64,000 bases of DNA from Gnetum montanum (Eukaryota; Streptophyta; Gnetopsida; Gnetales; Gnetaceae): NCBI GenBank assembly GCA_015680685.1, contig MNCI01036463.1:801024-865023 (forward strand), written 5' to 3'. The notes under the pieces were generated by a model. The model saw only the letters and a program-made list of their open reading frames with translations. It was not told the DNA's origin and did no database searches. Position 1 is the first letter of the stretch; each line of letters starts with the position of its first letter. Shown in pieces: positions 1-11,208 of this stretch. The translations under genes were made by a program, and so were the position numbers.

Positions 1-28
1 CCCCCCCCCCCCCCAACACACACACACA
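1..28. repeat. Poly-C run and (CA)n microsatellite
   Basis: Fourteen C residues are followed by a short (CA)n tract. It is simple sequence at the very edge of the window; the poly-C could be real or an assembly-edge effect. Confidence 0.85.
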
Positions 29-239
29 TCTTATCCCCTTGAACCACCAATGATGCAAATTTGGTGAGGAATACAGCAAGGTTTTACAATTTCAAAAGTT
101 GTGGAGCTAACTGTGGCATCCAAGGCACCACTTGTATACATTCTAAACTCTCCTTTTTTTTTATTATAATAAATTTTTCTTGGTGTATGATGTTCCTTCC
201 ATTGTACACTCTTGATATGTGAAGCTCCAAAAATTGAGA

Positions 240-1395
240 CTGCTAGACTCCAATACTACTTAAGGATTAAGAACTTAGAAGGAGGGTTGAATAAGTTCCC
301 CAATTTAAACAACAAAGATAACCAAACTCGCACTCAAATTTATGTGGCTCTCCAAATTGAGTACATCCACACTTAAAGAGTAGAATCCTTGCACACCTCA
401 GGACTTTATTTCTTCAAAAAGTGGTTTAAAGGACACCACAACCTTTACAATGTTTGAGCTTCGCTCGGAATATTTTCTTTCAGGAATCACACTCAATCCC
501 ACAAGGTTCCAGCAAGCTCAAAATATGGTTTCAATGATTCCATAACATTTATAATGACATGAGCTTTGCACAAAGTGTTTTCCCACTTGAAACACATTCA
601 ATCCTACAAGATCCCAATAAGCTCACAAAATGCCTTCTTGAAAGAAGCACATCAACACCACAGGGCTACAAACAGAGAAAAAGAATCAAGGAGAGAATGT
701 AACTAAATTTACAAATTCCTTGCAATTAAGCTCATATAAATTAATTTTAAAATGATAAAAAAATGAAGGAACACATCAAATTCACTTAATGTACACAATG
801 AATGAGTATTTCAATAAACAACACTTGTCCTTTTCACAAGGATTCCATTCTATTTTATAGTCATTTACTTTCCAAATAATCATTGGAATTCATTTAATAG
901 CTAGAAAATGTCTAGTTGGGACCTCCCATTAAAGCTTTGGACGTCTCTTTGAAAAATAGCCACATGTAGGTGGGATGTCTCACTTGGGATGTTCCAATAG
1001 CAATTTGGATGTCTATTATTTTCTTGGGACATCTAGCCTAAAACTAAGCTTTCACCTCTAGGACATCTACTAAGCTCTTGAGATGTCTAGGTAGATACTA
1101 AAACACTTTCGTTTGGCTTGTAGGATTCAAGCAATCTTGTAGTCTTTATTTTTTCATTATGACTTCTTGTCATCTCAGATTGGTAACTCATCTCTTGTCT
1201 TGGTCTCAACTTATTCCTTGTCTTAACACCATGAAGCTCTTATCTTGGTTATGATTTCTTCATCTAAGCTCTTGTCTCAATCTCTTAGAGTCTTTATCTT
1301 ACTCTTTCTTAGTTCTACAAGATCATACAAGCACATTTTCCAAGGTTTTGACATACCAAAAGGTCAAGAGTTGTATCCCACTATAGTGTCCAACA
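240..1395 (-). repeat. Probable LTR, minus strand, boundaries approximate
   Basis: Read on the minus strand this block begins TGTTGGACAC at 1395, a typical plant LTR start. It has a TATA box (CTATAAAATAG) near 852-862 and an AATAAA signal near 404-409. The U3 part (about 900-1100) holds several AGATGTCT/AGACATCT words, as do the LTRs of element H. The low-coordinate end is not defined because no second LTR or primer-binding site is visible. It sits directly downstream of the gypsy RT remnant, where that coding sequence stops abruptly. Confidence 0.45.
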
Positions 1396-2504
1396 CTTGA
1401 TTAACAAATGGTAGTGGAAACTAGTTTTTGAAGGTTTTCATGTTTAACAATCTAAAGTCTATGTAGATTCACCATTTATCTTCCTTCTTTGGCATGATGA
1501 CAAGTGGGCTTAGCCACTTACTATTTTCAATAGGATAGATGAATCTAGCTTTTATAAGTTTCTCAATCTCTTATTTTATTGCTTGCTTTTGCTTGGGATT
1601 ATGCCTACACTTATATTGGTGTTTTAGCTTGATTATAGGATCCATGTATATGTATTTTTGGCATATATGTAAATGAATTTGAGTGATCTCATCATAAGAC
1701 CATGCAAAAGTTGGTGGTCATTGATTCACCACTTCCAATAGCTTTTTTTTTTCCTGATTCTTCTATTAACTCAACATTGATAATTAACAATTTTCCATTT
1801 TCAAGAAAGACATATTCAAGTGATTCTGATAATATTTGTAATTTAAATGGCTCAAACACCAATTCTCCTAGGCTTTCCAATTCTACTTATTCAATGTTTT
1901 CTTATTGTACATTTCCTACTTAGAAAAGTTATCATACTTCCTCCATATCGTCAACCATATCTACATAAGAGTTGGTGAGTGCTTGTTGTGGTTCTATACA
2001 TATGATAGACTTGCAGATTTCATCTACCATCAACCATTGGGTATCTTCTTATTTTATAACTATCATGTATAAATAATTTTTTACACATACTTTTTCTTCA
2101 AATGAATTGCATGCTATGGTATCTTTCTATTCAATAGTCTAATTTTTCTCATGCAGTTGTACCATGTATCATTATGCAATGCATGGAACTCTTTTCTTCT
2201 CAATTACTTCATATTCATTTTTCTTGAAAATTTTCAAGGAAATATCTTTAATTCTTATCTTAGCATCAATTGTACGTAGTTAACTTCTTTACATGATGAT
2301 GGAAAACTCTCCTTTACAATTCTCCACATAGATAACTAGAAAATCTACTAGATATGATAACCCACTAATGATAGTTATAATGTTTTTCACATATCCCAAT
2401 GGAATAGTCATTAAATGATCGTGAAGCTCCATACTAATGTTGCATTTTTTTAGAGATGGAAGGTTATAATTCCTTTTACATGACTATGGTTTTTTCCATT
2501 GCCA
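1396..2504 (-). pseudogene. Ty3/gypsy protease-linker-RT remnant (K)
   Basis: Minus-strand translation, in order: a retropepsin core at about 2460-2230 (LPSLKK, then IPLG, then DFLVIYV and a TIDAKI end); a post-protease extension with EDTQWLMVD near 2022-2051; a linker with FEPFKLQ and LEYVFLENGKL at 1880-1700, like the segment before RT in plant gypsy elements; and the start of RT at about 1620-1400 (ARFIYPIENSKW, LSPLVIMPKK, IYIDFRLLN). Stops and frame changes make it non-functional. The protease and extension closely match those in element C (23380-23850) and D/E (47100-47340), but only K continues into RT. The upstream part was cut by the copia insertion at 2505. The family call is secure; membership of the same lineage as C is inferred. 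Confidence 0.8.
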
Positions 2505-2604
2505 TGTAAAGTTTACAAGATCTATGATGAACAATCTTGTACCCAAATAAGATGTAAAAAGAAACTTACAATAAAGATTTTATGTTCACCTAGTGATGAC
2601 TATT

Positions 2605-2609
2605 TAAGA
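2605..2609. other. Target-site duplication TAAGA (left copy)
   Basis: TAAGA lies immediately left of solo LTR J1, and an identical TAAGA lies at 3195-3199 immediately right of it. This is the 5-bp duplication expected from LTR-element integrase. Confidence 0.85.
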
Positions 2610-3194
2610 TGTGACATCCCATCCTCGGATGTCATGGCAAGCATCAAATATACACTATACTAGACATTATGCATAAGAAGACAATATACCAAATGTCCAA
2701 TATATGTAACATTTTACATTATGCTTAAAGAAAATAATAGAGAAAGTGTAGAAAGAGAAAGAAAAGAATGCTTTATTGATATAGAAAAGAGTATCTGGAT
2801 CATAGTCTAAGAGTGTTTCTTGGGATTTTCTTCCTTTGGCATCCATCCCTTAGAAAAAATCCAACACTACCACCATAGTTAGGCCTATAACCAGCTAGAA
2901 GGAATAGCTAGTCCACTTCCTATCCTGCTTCACTCGACTTCCATGACTTGCCTATACTAGCTCCACCACTCCATGGTTAGCACAACCTCTAAGCCTAGGT
3001 ATAAATGTGCTAGGTCAAACCCCCAAATGTTACCTTAAGAGACACGTCCATTATTACAACATGCTCTTTCAGATCTTAATTACAACTACCCTTTTGGGTC
3101 TTTTTGGGTCTTTGTTAAGATAACAATAATTCTTGTTATGAAAAGGCACCATCTTCATTAGGTAGCAGCATCATCTAGGAATGGGGATGTGACA
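2610..3194 (-). mobile_element. Solo LTR J1 with perfect terminal repeats and 5-bp TSD
   Basis: The 585-bp segment starts TGTGACATCCC and ends GGGATGTGACA, an 11-bp perfect inverted repeat, and is flanked by TAAGA on both sides. It has no internal coding sequence. Related copies lie at 9540-10039 and 27037-27523 on the plus strand, sharing a central block with TATTTATACCTAG and ...GGAAGATAATCCCAAG. The orientation is set by alignment to those copies. It is inserted inside the 3' LTR of copia element I. Confidence 0.9.
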
Positions 3195-3473
3195 TAAGAT
3201 AAGTAAAAAAATGTATCCAAGAAATAAAACATTGTAACTATAATATATGGTTAACAAAAAAACTTAATGATTTGTTCATTAAAGTGATCAAGCTTGGCCA
3301 TTTATTATAACACTCTGATGATGATACACTCTAGTAATGAACCATGATAGTGTGATATATTATTCATGGTGAAAATAGAAATAATAAGATAATAGAAGCA
3401 AGTAAAACCAAATGAAGAGTTTAAATATCTTTAACATTATTCATCAAATGAAACATAAGTTTTATTACAAAGA

Positions 3474-4960
3474 TTACAAATTCAATCCATTTACAAATTT
3501 CGTAAAACTTTTAAAACTCAATGATTTGATGAAACTATCAATAAGCTAGCCATCAACGTCTATGTAAATTCTAGAGATAAATTCTTTAGAAAAATAATGG
3601 TGGATATAGTGAATAGTAATATTAATATGCTCTTTTCTTTCAAGAAACACTTGATTTTTAATTATCTTGAATGTGCTTCGATTATTACATAAAATTGTGA
3701 TTGCCAACAAAACTTTCTCCTTAGGTTTTGTGAATAATTAATGAAGTAATTTTAACTTAGTAACAAGATTTACTATAGTCCTATACACAAAATCTATTAA
3801 GGATAAGTAAATTACTTTTTATCTAGTTGATCATCATAATATTATATTCCCATAGTGCTTGATGAGAAAACTTATGGTGAAGTATTATTAAGATGCATTA
3901 CCATCATAGTTTGCATTTGTATAACCTACTAAATTATCTTTTGAAGGATAATTAAAATTTAGTTAATAATCAATTGTGCATTTTAAGTATCTTAGTATAT
4001 CCATGGAAAAAATCATTTAAATATTGGTATGTTTTTTTATTGAATTGAAATAATAGATTTTCTGAATATGAAATCTATGGTCAATTTTTTATCAAATATA
4101 TTAACTTTCCAATCAACTTTTGATACACTACGAGATAAAAATGGATTCAAAATCATGTACTTGGAGTGTACTTTTTGAATCCAATAGTGTTGATCTTAGT
4201 TTACAATCTATAATAAACTATTCTTTTAATAAATCCAGAACATGTTTCTTCTAGGTTACTTATATGTGGGGTAATGACTAATGAATTTCAAAACTAAGAA
4301 AGTACCTGAGTAGGCCTAGAGCCAACATCTTAAAATTTGTTTTTAACTAATTTTTAACCTAATTAATTAGATGATCATTATCCCTAGTTATCATAATATC
4401 ATCAACATATAACAATATTATTATTGTCCTATGTGATTCTTTTAATTCTATAACATAAAGAATGGTGTTTTCATTTGATCTTTTGAATCCCAATTCATGT
4501 AAAAATTCATCAAAATTGATGTATCATTCTTGGTAAACTTGATTTAACCCATAAAGGGACTTTTTTAGTTTGCAAACATAATTACAAAAAGTAGAATCCA
4601 TAATGTCCTTAAGTTAATACATAAAAATTTCTTCTTGCAGATCTCCATTCAAGAAAATAGACTTAATATCAAGCTAATATAATTTTTAATCATAAGAAAT
4701 AGCTAAGGAAAAGATACACCTTACAGTTTGCTAATTCATGATGGATACAAATGTTTCTTTATAATCAATATTTTTTATTTGTGCAAGCTCTCTTACAACC
4801 AATGAAACCTTATATTTATCCATTATGTTATCAACCTTTCTCTTTATATGAAAAAATCATTTGCTAATTGATATTTTCATTTATGGTGAACATTTTACTA
4901 GTACCTATGTATACTTTTTCATTAATATATTATATTCCCACACGTTGCACAATAATGAAA
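3474..4960 (-). pseudogene. Ty1/copia pol remnant (RT and RNase H), element I
   Basis: Minus-strand translation follows Ty1/copia pol in order: pre-RT EEYNILMKKYT-like sequence (about 4960-4900), RT start IDKYKVSLVVREL-like (about 4830), DIKSIFLNGDLQEEIFM (about 4690-4610), SLYGLNQVYQE (about 4560), the catalytic LLYVDDIMIT (about 4410-4370), and an RNase H end with CNNRSTFKI, NQVF and KEHINI (about 3680-3600), closing at a stop at 3474-3476. Gag, protease and integrase are not seen upstream; the sequence changes near 4980. Several in-frame stops make it dead. It lies inside gypsy remnant K. Confidence 0.85.
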
Positions 4961-4984
4961 TTTACTACTAAAATGCTCTTAAGG

Positions 4985-5892
4985 CTTTTAAACACAAGCG
5001 CTTCTATGGAAAAATTCTAATAGAAATTTCTATCGGGCAACAAGGACAATAAGAGCAATCTAAAAATCCCAAAATTACTTGCCAAGGATGATACTATCTA
5101 AACCACTAGCTAGACAATTTAAACAAAACAAAAAATGAAATGCATAACTCACAGGACCATGACAAAGAGGCTAAAATCTTTATTCTAGCAAGCCATCTTG
5201 CAAGCAATCATCACAACTTCTTCTTTACAAAATGCTCTTCTCCCCAAGACTCAAATTGTCTCCAAGTGAGAGCCCAAGTGCTAATTAGTAGCCTTCCAAA
5301 GTGTGATGTATGAGACCTCCCAAAAGTCCCAATGTCATGATGATGATTCCCTCTCCTTGACCCTTGAAGCCTTTTTATAGGGTTCCAAGGTAGGTAGGGA
5401 AGTTACATATTTAAAAATATCTCACCTAACTTCTCTCCCAAGTAACTTGGCCAACCAATTAGGAGATTACTTGCCCAACAAGTTAGGAGGTTACTTGCCC
5501 AACAAGTTAGGTAAGTTACAACAATTTTGGGTGGTTTCAACCACCAAAGAGATAAAAATGTTGCATCTGGCATGCGTCCCATGTAGTTGCCAATTGTCTT
5601 CATGTAGTTGCCAAGTGTCTTCATTCAATTGCCAAGTGTCTTCATGGAGATAAACAAGTTATAGGTGACAAGTGTCCCATGCAAGTGACAAGTGGCCTTT
5701 GTGGAGAAAAAGAGGTTGTAGTTGACAAGTGGCCCTTGTAGTTACAACCACTTCAAAGATAAAAAAAACTATGGTTCCCAAGTGTCCTATTTAGTTACAA
5801 CCACCATGGTAGTGTTAAAATTAAGTGTGGTTACAACCACCATGGTAGTGTTAAGTGTTCAATTCATATGGGACTTAGAACAGTTGTCCCAT
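4985..5892 (-). repeat. LTR-like block with TATA and poly-A signal, minus strand
   Basis: On the minus strand a TGGGAC start (5892) is followed by a TATA box at 5371-5383 (CCCTATAAAAAG) and AATAAA at 5179-5184, in LTR order. The U3 part has short tandem duplications: a 27-bp unit near 5458-5515, a 24-bp unit in about three copies at 5580-5645, and a repeated ACAACCACCATGGTAGTG unit near 5795-5855. No partner LTR or primer-binding site is visible, so it could be a solo or truncated LTR. Confidence 0.45.
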
Positions 5893-5937
5893 AACCCCCT
5901 TTTTTTCTTTTTTAAGTCATATCATATTTTATTTGAT

Positions 5938-6297
5938 TACAAAACAGTTGCGATAGAGAAATCGGCGAACATAGTAATAGAACTTCTGGAACCGGATAGC
6001 GATCTGGAACCGGATAGCGACAAGAGCGTGGTGGCAGCAGTTTTGTGGCGTTTTGGGAGCATTGGAAAATCCACCATCGCAGAGGCAGTGTACGCAGCCA
6101 TAGACATGGACAAGTACATTTTCTGCACAGTTGTGCTCGGCTCTGCACCATTGCTTCAGGCAGGTTGCTTCATTGACAACAGTCTGGAAATGGGAGAGCT
6201 TTGGAAGCTCATGATTCTCATCACTACTCGCAATATGAATGCCCGCGAAGATCCGAATATCCACAATATCAGAGGTACATTAGCACCTTGCAGGTAG
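5938..6297 (+). pseudogene. NB-ARC (NBS-LRR resistance protein) fragment
   Basis: A reading frame ending at 6297 contains a kinase-1/P-loop-like stretch, FGSIGKST (6050-6075), with the following IAEAVYAAI typical of plant NBS-LRR proteins of the TIR class. Further on is LITTRN (about 6218-6235), like the RNBS-B/kinase-3 motif. The distance between the motifs is too short and the Walker B aspartates are not seen, so part of the domain is missing. The frame has an 18-bp tandem duplication (5986-6003 and 6004-6021) giving LEPDSD twice. Base composition is clearly GC-richer than the surrounding retroelements. No TIR or LRR part is visible. Family call is moderate; it is surely a fragment. Confidence 0.6.
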
Positions 6298-7260
6298 TAT
6301 TTACAACTTTTTACGTAATAAAGGACAGACATAAAATCATTGGCTACAAATGGCAAGCTACAAGCTCATGAAACTGTGGAATACGGAGCAAAACAAGAGC
6401 AATGGCAAAGTCAAGGACCGATTATGTGAGTAGCAAACGGTAAGCCCTAAACAAACACGATTGGCCAATAAAGCAGTCTGTAATGAGCAAAACTATACTG
6501 AAACCCTAAACCTAGGAGGAGCAAATTCGTACAGCTTGCCGCACGATGCGAAAATGACAAGGCCGACCTCGGCATCACATAGAATGGAGAGTTCATATGC
6601 CTTTTTCAACAGTTTGTTTGGGTGCTTTCAAAAAATCACCTACTGCTGCCACTGTTAAAAGTTACTGCCGCTGCCATGCCCTTAATGAAACTCATGGCCA
6701 TTACTGAAAACCTTCGTGTCTTCTTGGCATCCCTTCTATTTTGTGTTCGTCTGGTGGCTGTGCCGTAGCTGCTGATCTTCCGCCCGCGTGCTGTGCGTCT
6801 TTTCGCTGCCATTGCTCTGCTGCCACTGCTCTGCTGCCGCCATCTCCACATTTTCCGCGTCCACCATGGCTGGGGTTGTGGGGAAGTTGCAGATGAACTA
6901 TAGATGATTACTTTAAACATAAACATCACAATTACAGTCTCAAATCAAAGTACAGAGCAATGGAAAATGGCTTTATATAATAATTCAGTTCTGCCTATTT
7001 GCAGGGACACGTTGCCGTATGCATGGCACGTATTCTCTGCTACCCAATGTGCCATGCTTCTGTGGCTGTAGTGCTCTTTCAGTATCCTGTTACTTATTCC
7101 GAGAAAGCTAGGATAATGCTATTTTATCCTGTTACTTCTTGTTCAAGTGTACAGGGACATGATCACTTGAGCGTTCTCCTTTGTTCCTCTCAAAACCAAA
7201 ACGGTCCTGCGTCAAAATGCATGTTGACTAGCCTTTCCGTCTAAGAAATTCCAATATTTC
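6298..7260. other. GC-richer genic-looking segment, product unknown
   Basis: This stretch continues the GC-richer island. It holds a telo-box-like AAACCCTAA (6501-6509), a repeated GCTCTGCTGCC unit (6810-6842) and a start-like CCACCATGG (6864-6872). The ATG at 6868 opens only 13 codons. Short open frames exist (6636-6929 minus, 6999-7244 plus) but resemble no family I recognise. It may be a decayed gene end or captured gene sequence next to the NB-ARC fragment. No function is claimed. Confidence 0.3.
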
Positions 7261-7840
7261 TGAACAAGTGGATGGATTAAGTTCATCAGAGCTATGTTTT
7301 TCTTGCTAATTTTAGTGCCCGGGATCACCCATGAAATGTTCCCTAAGGATGGCAACCGCTTTTTTGTTTTTCTTACCATAATGGACACCCAGCCAACTTT
7401 TTTTTCATGCCCTAAATATTTTGGACAACATCACGATAGTGATAGTTTCTTATGCACCCAATCATGTGAAAGCACATCATAATTATATTTGCATGCTTAT
7501 GAATCTTATTTTCCATAGAGCAAATTTCTAACCTTCATGTTGATTAAAATTTTCCTTAGTAATGTCCTTCATTGCTCCATGAAATGGCCTAAATGTGCCA
7601 AAAATTAGGAAGGTAGGAAATTACAATAGATGAATGAGAGGTATTTCGACAAATTGATGCTAGTACTTCTAGCCTCATTTATAACCCCAAGCCACTCATC
7701 TTGTCGAGGATGGACCCAAGTTCAATTGTCACCCCTAAATCCCATACCAATGGTATGAAATAACACATTTACATCTTCCCACTCTTACAATAATGTTTAC
7801 AATGAGTCTTACTATTCCATGAAATGGCCAAATGTGCCAA
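7261..7840. other. Unassigned sequence with a short duplicated block
   Basis: No coding homology was recognised. A block reading CCATGAAATGGCC...AATGTGCC occurs near 7577-7600 and again near 7815-7839, the latter directly abutting the truncated copia copy. Confidence 0.4.
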
Positions 7841-8122
7841 CACCTATGTATACTTTTTCATTAATATATTATATTCTTCCTTCATTGCATCATAATAATT
7901 GTTATTTTGTAGAGCCTCCTACACACTCATGGTCTCACATGCTTCAAATATTATTTCTAAGTTAGTTGTATTAGAATGTTTGTTTTAAATTGACACATTG
8001 AGTCTGGCTCTCAGAAAGTGGAGCCCATGTTATTTCCTTGGTCATGGATATACAAAAGGCATGTCAATTTTTAGAAGATACTTTTAATTCCCAAGATCAC
8101 TCATCATCTCACTCAGATACCA
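7841..8122 (-). mobile_element. Copia element I, second copy: internal remnant
   Basis: Minus strand: after the primer-binding site (8111-8122) a short leader joins to the same pre-RT sequence as in the first copy (EEYNILMKKYT, about 7905-7845), then ends at 7841. Almost all of gag, protease and integrase is therefore deleted, and RT is cut off at its start. Confidence 0.65.
8111..8122 (-). promoter_or_regulatory. Primer-binding site, initiator tRNA-Met type
   Basis: The minus strand reads TGGTATCTGAGT directly after the LTR end TTTACA. It matches the common plant PBS TGGTATCAGAGC at 10 of 12 positions. This fixes the LTR boundary and orientation. Confidence 0.75.
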
Positions 8123-8440
8123 TGTAAAGTGTACAAGATCTACAATGAGAGACCTTATAGCCAAATAAAATAGGAAAAGAAACTCACAATGACAATTTCA
8201 TATTTACCAAGAAACATGTCCAAGAAATAAACCATTGTAACTTTACTAAATGGTTAACAAAAAAAACTTAATGATTTTTTAGTTAAAATGAATAATCTTT
8301 ACCATTTATTATAACATCAAGACAATGGTACACCATGGTAGTAATCTATAATGGTACGATACATTATTTGCAATGAAAACATAAATAGTAAGACAACTAA
8401 AGCAAGTAAAATGAAATAAAGAGCTTTAATATCTTTAATA
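8123..8440 (-). repeat. Copia element I, second copy: 5' LTR
   Basis: This 318-bp segment aligns to 2505-3437 minus the J1 insertion. It ends ACTTTACA next to the PBS, so it is the 5' LTR of a minus-strand element. Its high-coordinate end cuts into gag remnant A. Confidence 0.75.
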
Positions 8441-9539
8441 TGTGAATGGTAATATATTTGTACTTAATGAAGATAATCATTTGGATAGTACTAATGGTTG
8501 TAGGACTACTTGTAATTGCCTTTTTATTAAGGCAATCTTCTAGATATCTTTTTTTGATGAACTTTGGATTCAAAGAATATGCATGTAATTCCTACAAATT
8601 TGTCATGATGGGATAACATCCTTTAGGATATTCATATTGGAACAAGTCACATTCATCATCTCAATCTAAGTTTAACTCTGCAACTTCTTCTATCACAACA
8701 ACTTTTCATTTTTTCCTGTATATGTTCTTTTCTACATTTTTGCTTGCTTTTTTTCTTCATTATTATTTTCAATGTAATTTTAAATATTTCAAAGTCCCAT
8801 ATTTTTTTCATCTGTGTTTTTATTTCTAAAACTAATTTGTAGTTAGACAATTTTTTTCTTTGGATCATCTTCTCCATTAGATCTTCATCTTCCTTTCTCT
8901 TATAAGCACAAACATTCTTCTTGTGAATGTATCGATTCTTGTCGTACTCTTCTACACTTTCTCTTATTTTAAGTTTATCTTCTTCATTGTCCACCTGATT
9001 AATTAATCTTTAAATATGATGGACTATCATTTTTAATAATCTCCCATGGGCAAAGATCCTAAGAGTTTATATTATTTTTTTTCTTAGCCCATTTATGATA
9101 TGCCTTAAATACTCCCATTAAGAAAAGTCATGGACTAAGCATTTATGTAATAATGAATAATATTTTCCTAAAGTTGCATCAAGGAACTCATGATTATTCC
9201 TTTTCCACCCTTGAATCTACTTTCTAAACTTGGATACTTTGAAATAGATCTAGTACTTTCTTGTTAAATAACTCTAACATAATGCTCTATCTTTTGATGG
9301 ATTCTAGTTTTAAGGACATGTACTAGCTACTACTTCTTTGATGAGTGTCCTTGAGAAAATTTTAAGCTTTTTCCAATAATTTCAATGTTCTACAAAGCAC
9401 ATGCATCATAGATGACTTGCAAATGATGTTGTGTATCTACATTGTAGGCTCCTTAAAACCTAGAAATGTTGTTTATGTCAGGCCACTTAATCTGGCTATC
9501 CCTCTAATGTCTAGCACAAATGTAAATATCCTCTCTTAT
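8441..9539 (-). pseudogene. GP1-family gag remnant (A)
   Basis: Minus-strand translation aligns with the gag of elements B, C and D. It has INNISRF and HHLQ...YDACAL near 9500-9400, a YYSLLHKCL / LRHIINGL region near 9120-9060, and an open stretch 8994-8656 that starts with EEDKLKIRESVEEY and becomes Lys-rich and coiled-coil-like. A degraded knuckle follows at 8616-8651 (CDLFQYEYPKGC: the second Cys is Phe and His is Tyr), then NL-ELHAYSLNP as in C. Frameshifts and stops occur throughout. It is cut at 8440 by copia LTR and at 9540 by LTR J2. It encodes the particle protein of a gypsy element and is not functional. Confidence 0.75.
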
Positions 9540-10039
9540 TGTCACATTCTCATTCTTGAATGGAGTCATTCCATATTAAAGATGGTACCTCTTTATAATA
9601 AATTATGTAATTGTTATAATAAGACCCAAAAGAGCAAGGTATAACAAGACTTGAAAGGACATGTCTCTTGAGATGTCCTTTGGGAATTTTGCCTAAGGTA
9701 TTTATACCTAGAAATTAGAGGTTGTGGCTAGAATGAAGTTTCAAAGTTAGTAAAGGTAAGTAATGCTCAGGTAAAGTAGGATAAGAAGGTGATTGACCAT
9801 CCCTTCTACCTAGGTATAGGGCTAACCATGATGGCAAAGTTGGATTGTCTCTAAAGGATACATGTCAAAGGAAGATAATCCCAAGAAACCCTTACAGCAT
9901 AACCTATATACATCACTTCCACATTAATCAAACATTCTTTTCATTCTATTTTTTATTTTCCTTATCACATTTTCACACATAATGTTGAATGTTATGTATA
10001 TTTGACATTTTTCATGACATTTATGAACAAGATGCCACA
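9540..10039 (+). mobile_element. LTR J2, probable solo LTR
   Basis: It starts TGTCACATTCTC and ends GATGCCACA, and aligns along its length with J1 (inverted) and J3. It lacks internal sequence. No clear target-site duplication remains. It interrupts or borders gag remnant A. Confidence 0.7.
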
Positions 10040-10850
10040 ATTAATATTAGAGAATCATGACCCAAGAGCTAATTAGAATTAAAAGATAACTACAACCTAA
10101 TAACAAACCATAAGCCACAATATAATCAGAATAAAGAACCATTGCTAGGTATGCATTATGTTCAAAATGAACCATGCAACCTAGAAGATGCATTTCTAGT
10201 GACTCCATGGATATCCATGACCAAAGTTCAAGGATATCCAACTATACACCAAGAAGGTACATCAACTATGGGAGACTCCAATAAGATAAGTTTAACATTG
10301 GTCTAGGTGACTTGTACCCATTTCTTGTTAATGATATACTTATTCTTAGTTGTCAAAGGTTTGAAAAGACTAGGTCCCAACTCAAAGAAATAATTAAATA
10401 ATATTTTGTATTTCCTTCATACTATTAGTATCCCTCAACCAAACCCTTCAAATGCCTCACCTAGTTAGTAAGTCTTATAATTTCAAAAATAACTAATTCC
10501 TAACTATTATATGAATTTAGTAATTCTAAACCATCTAGGAAATTATTAAAAAGGTTATAAGAATCAAATACATTCCATTTGCTCAACATGAAAAAATTAA
10601 TATATCCATAGATCTCTTCTGCTTGGAAAGTAAGGGTCCTTATCAAGTGGTTGAGAGGGAACTCATACTCATTAGATAACCTTTTAATATTCTACCTTGT
10701 TAACCTTCTCCTTAGATCCAACCAGGCTAAGCTTGATAATACTTCTCCCATTCTTTAAGTCTACTAATCCTTTGTAATTGACTTAACCCACTTAGAAGTG
10801 CTCATATCACATGTACGTTAGGTTATTAAGGCCTAATTCAGTAAAATAAG
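10040..10850. other. Unassigned AT-rich sequence
   Basis: Nothing recognised on either strand. The longest open frame is short and has no family features. Confidence 0.4.
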
Positions 10851-11208
10851 TTATTTTTTGCTTTTCAAGAAAATATGAAATTTCAACTTAGTAATTTCGT
10901 TCCAAGACCATGTCTAATGCACAGTATTTATCTAGATGATTCCAATGGTACCAACTTCATTTCAGTTTGACTTATGATTTGTAAAATATGATAATTAATT
11001 ATTTAAAATCAAACTTTAAAAATTAAAAGTCATTTTTTCCTTTTAAAAAATATGAAAATTCAACTTAGTAATTTCTCTCTAAGAACATGTCCAGCACATA
11101 GTAATTTCAATGATTCCAAGTTCCTTTCAATCTATCTCCTATGTGATGATTTCAATGATACCAATTTTATTTCATTCTAACTTATAGTTTGGGAGATATC
11201 ATCAAAAT
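10851..11208. repeat. Tandem repeat, about 180-215 bp unit (two copies)
   Basis: Units begin near 10856 and 11038 with a shared core: AAATATGAAA, CAACTTAGTAATTTC, then AAGACCATGTC and GATTCCAATG. A third unit lies at about 15540-15690, on the other side of element H. The array was therefore interrupted by insertion of H. Confidence 0.65.

Larger units (their letters stand above)
2505..3437 (-). repeat. Ty1/copia element I, 3' LTR (interrupted by J1)
   Basis: On the minus strand the LTR starts TGTTAAAGAT at 3437 and ends ACTTTACA at 2505, giving TGT...ACA termini. The second copy at 8123-8440 aligns along its length but lacks the J1 insertion. Removing J1 and one target copy leaves about 343 bp, close to the 318 bp of the second copy. 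It follows the RNase H end of the copia pol remnant after a short untranslated gap, the expected place for a 3' LTR. Confidence 0.75.

Noticed and set aside
6864-6908. Start-like CCACCATGG as the first exon of a gene
   Set aside because: The frame closes after 13 codons and no convincing splice donor or following exon could be identified.
10040-10060. ATTAATATTAGAGAA resembling the gag INIRE segment of D on the plus strand
   Set aside because: Only about 15 bases agree, with no flanking similarity, and gag A lies on the other strand; treated as chance.
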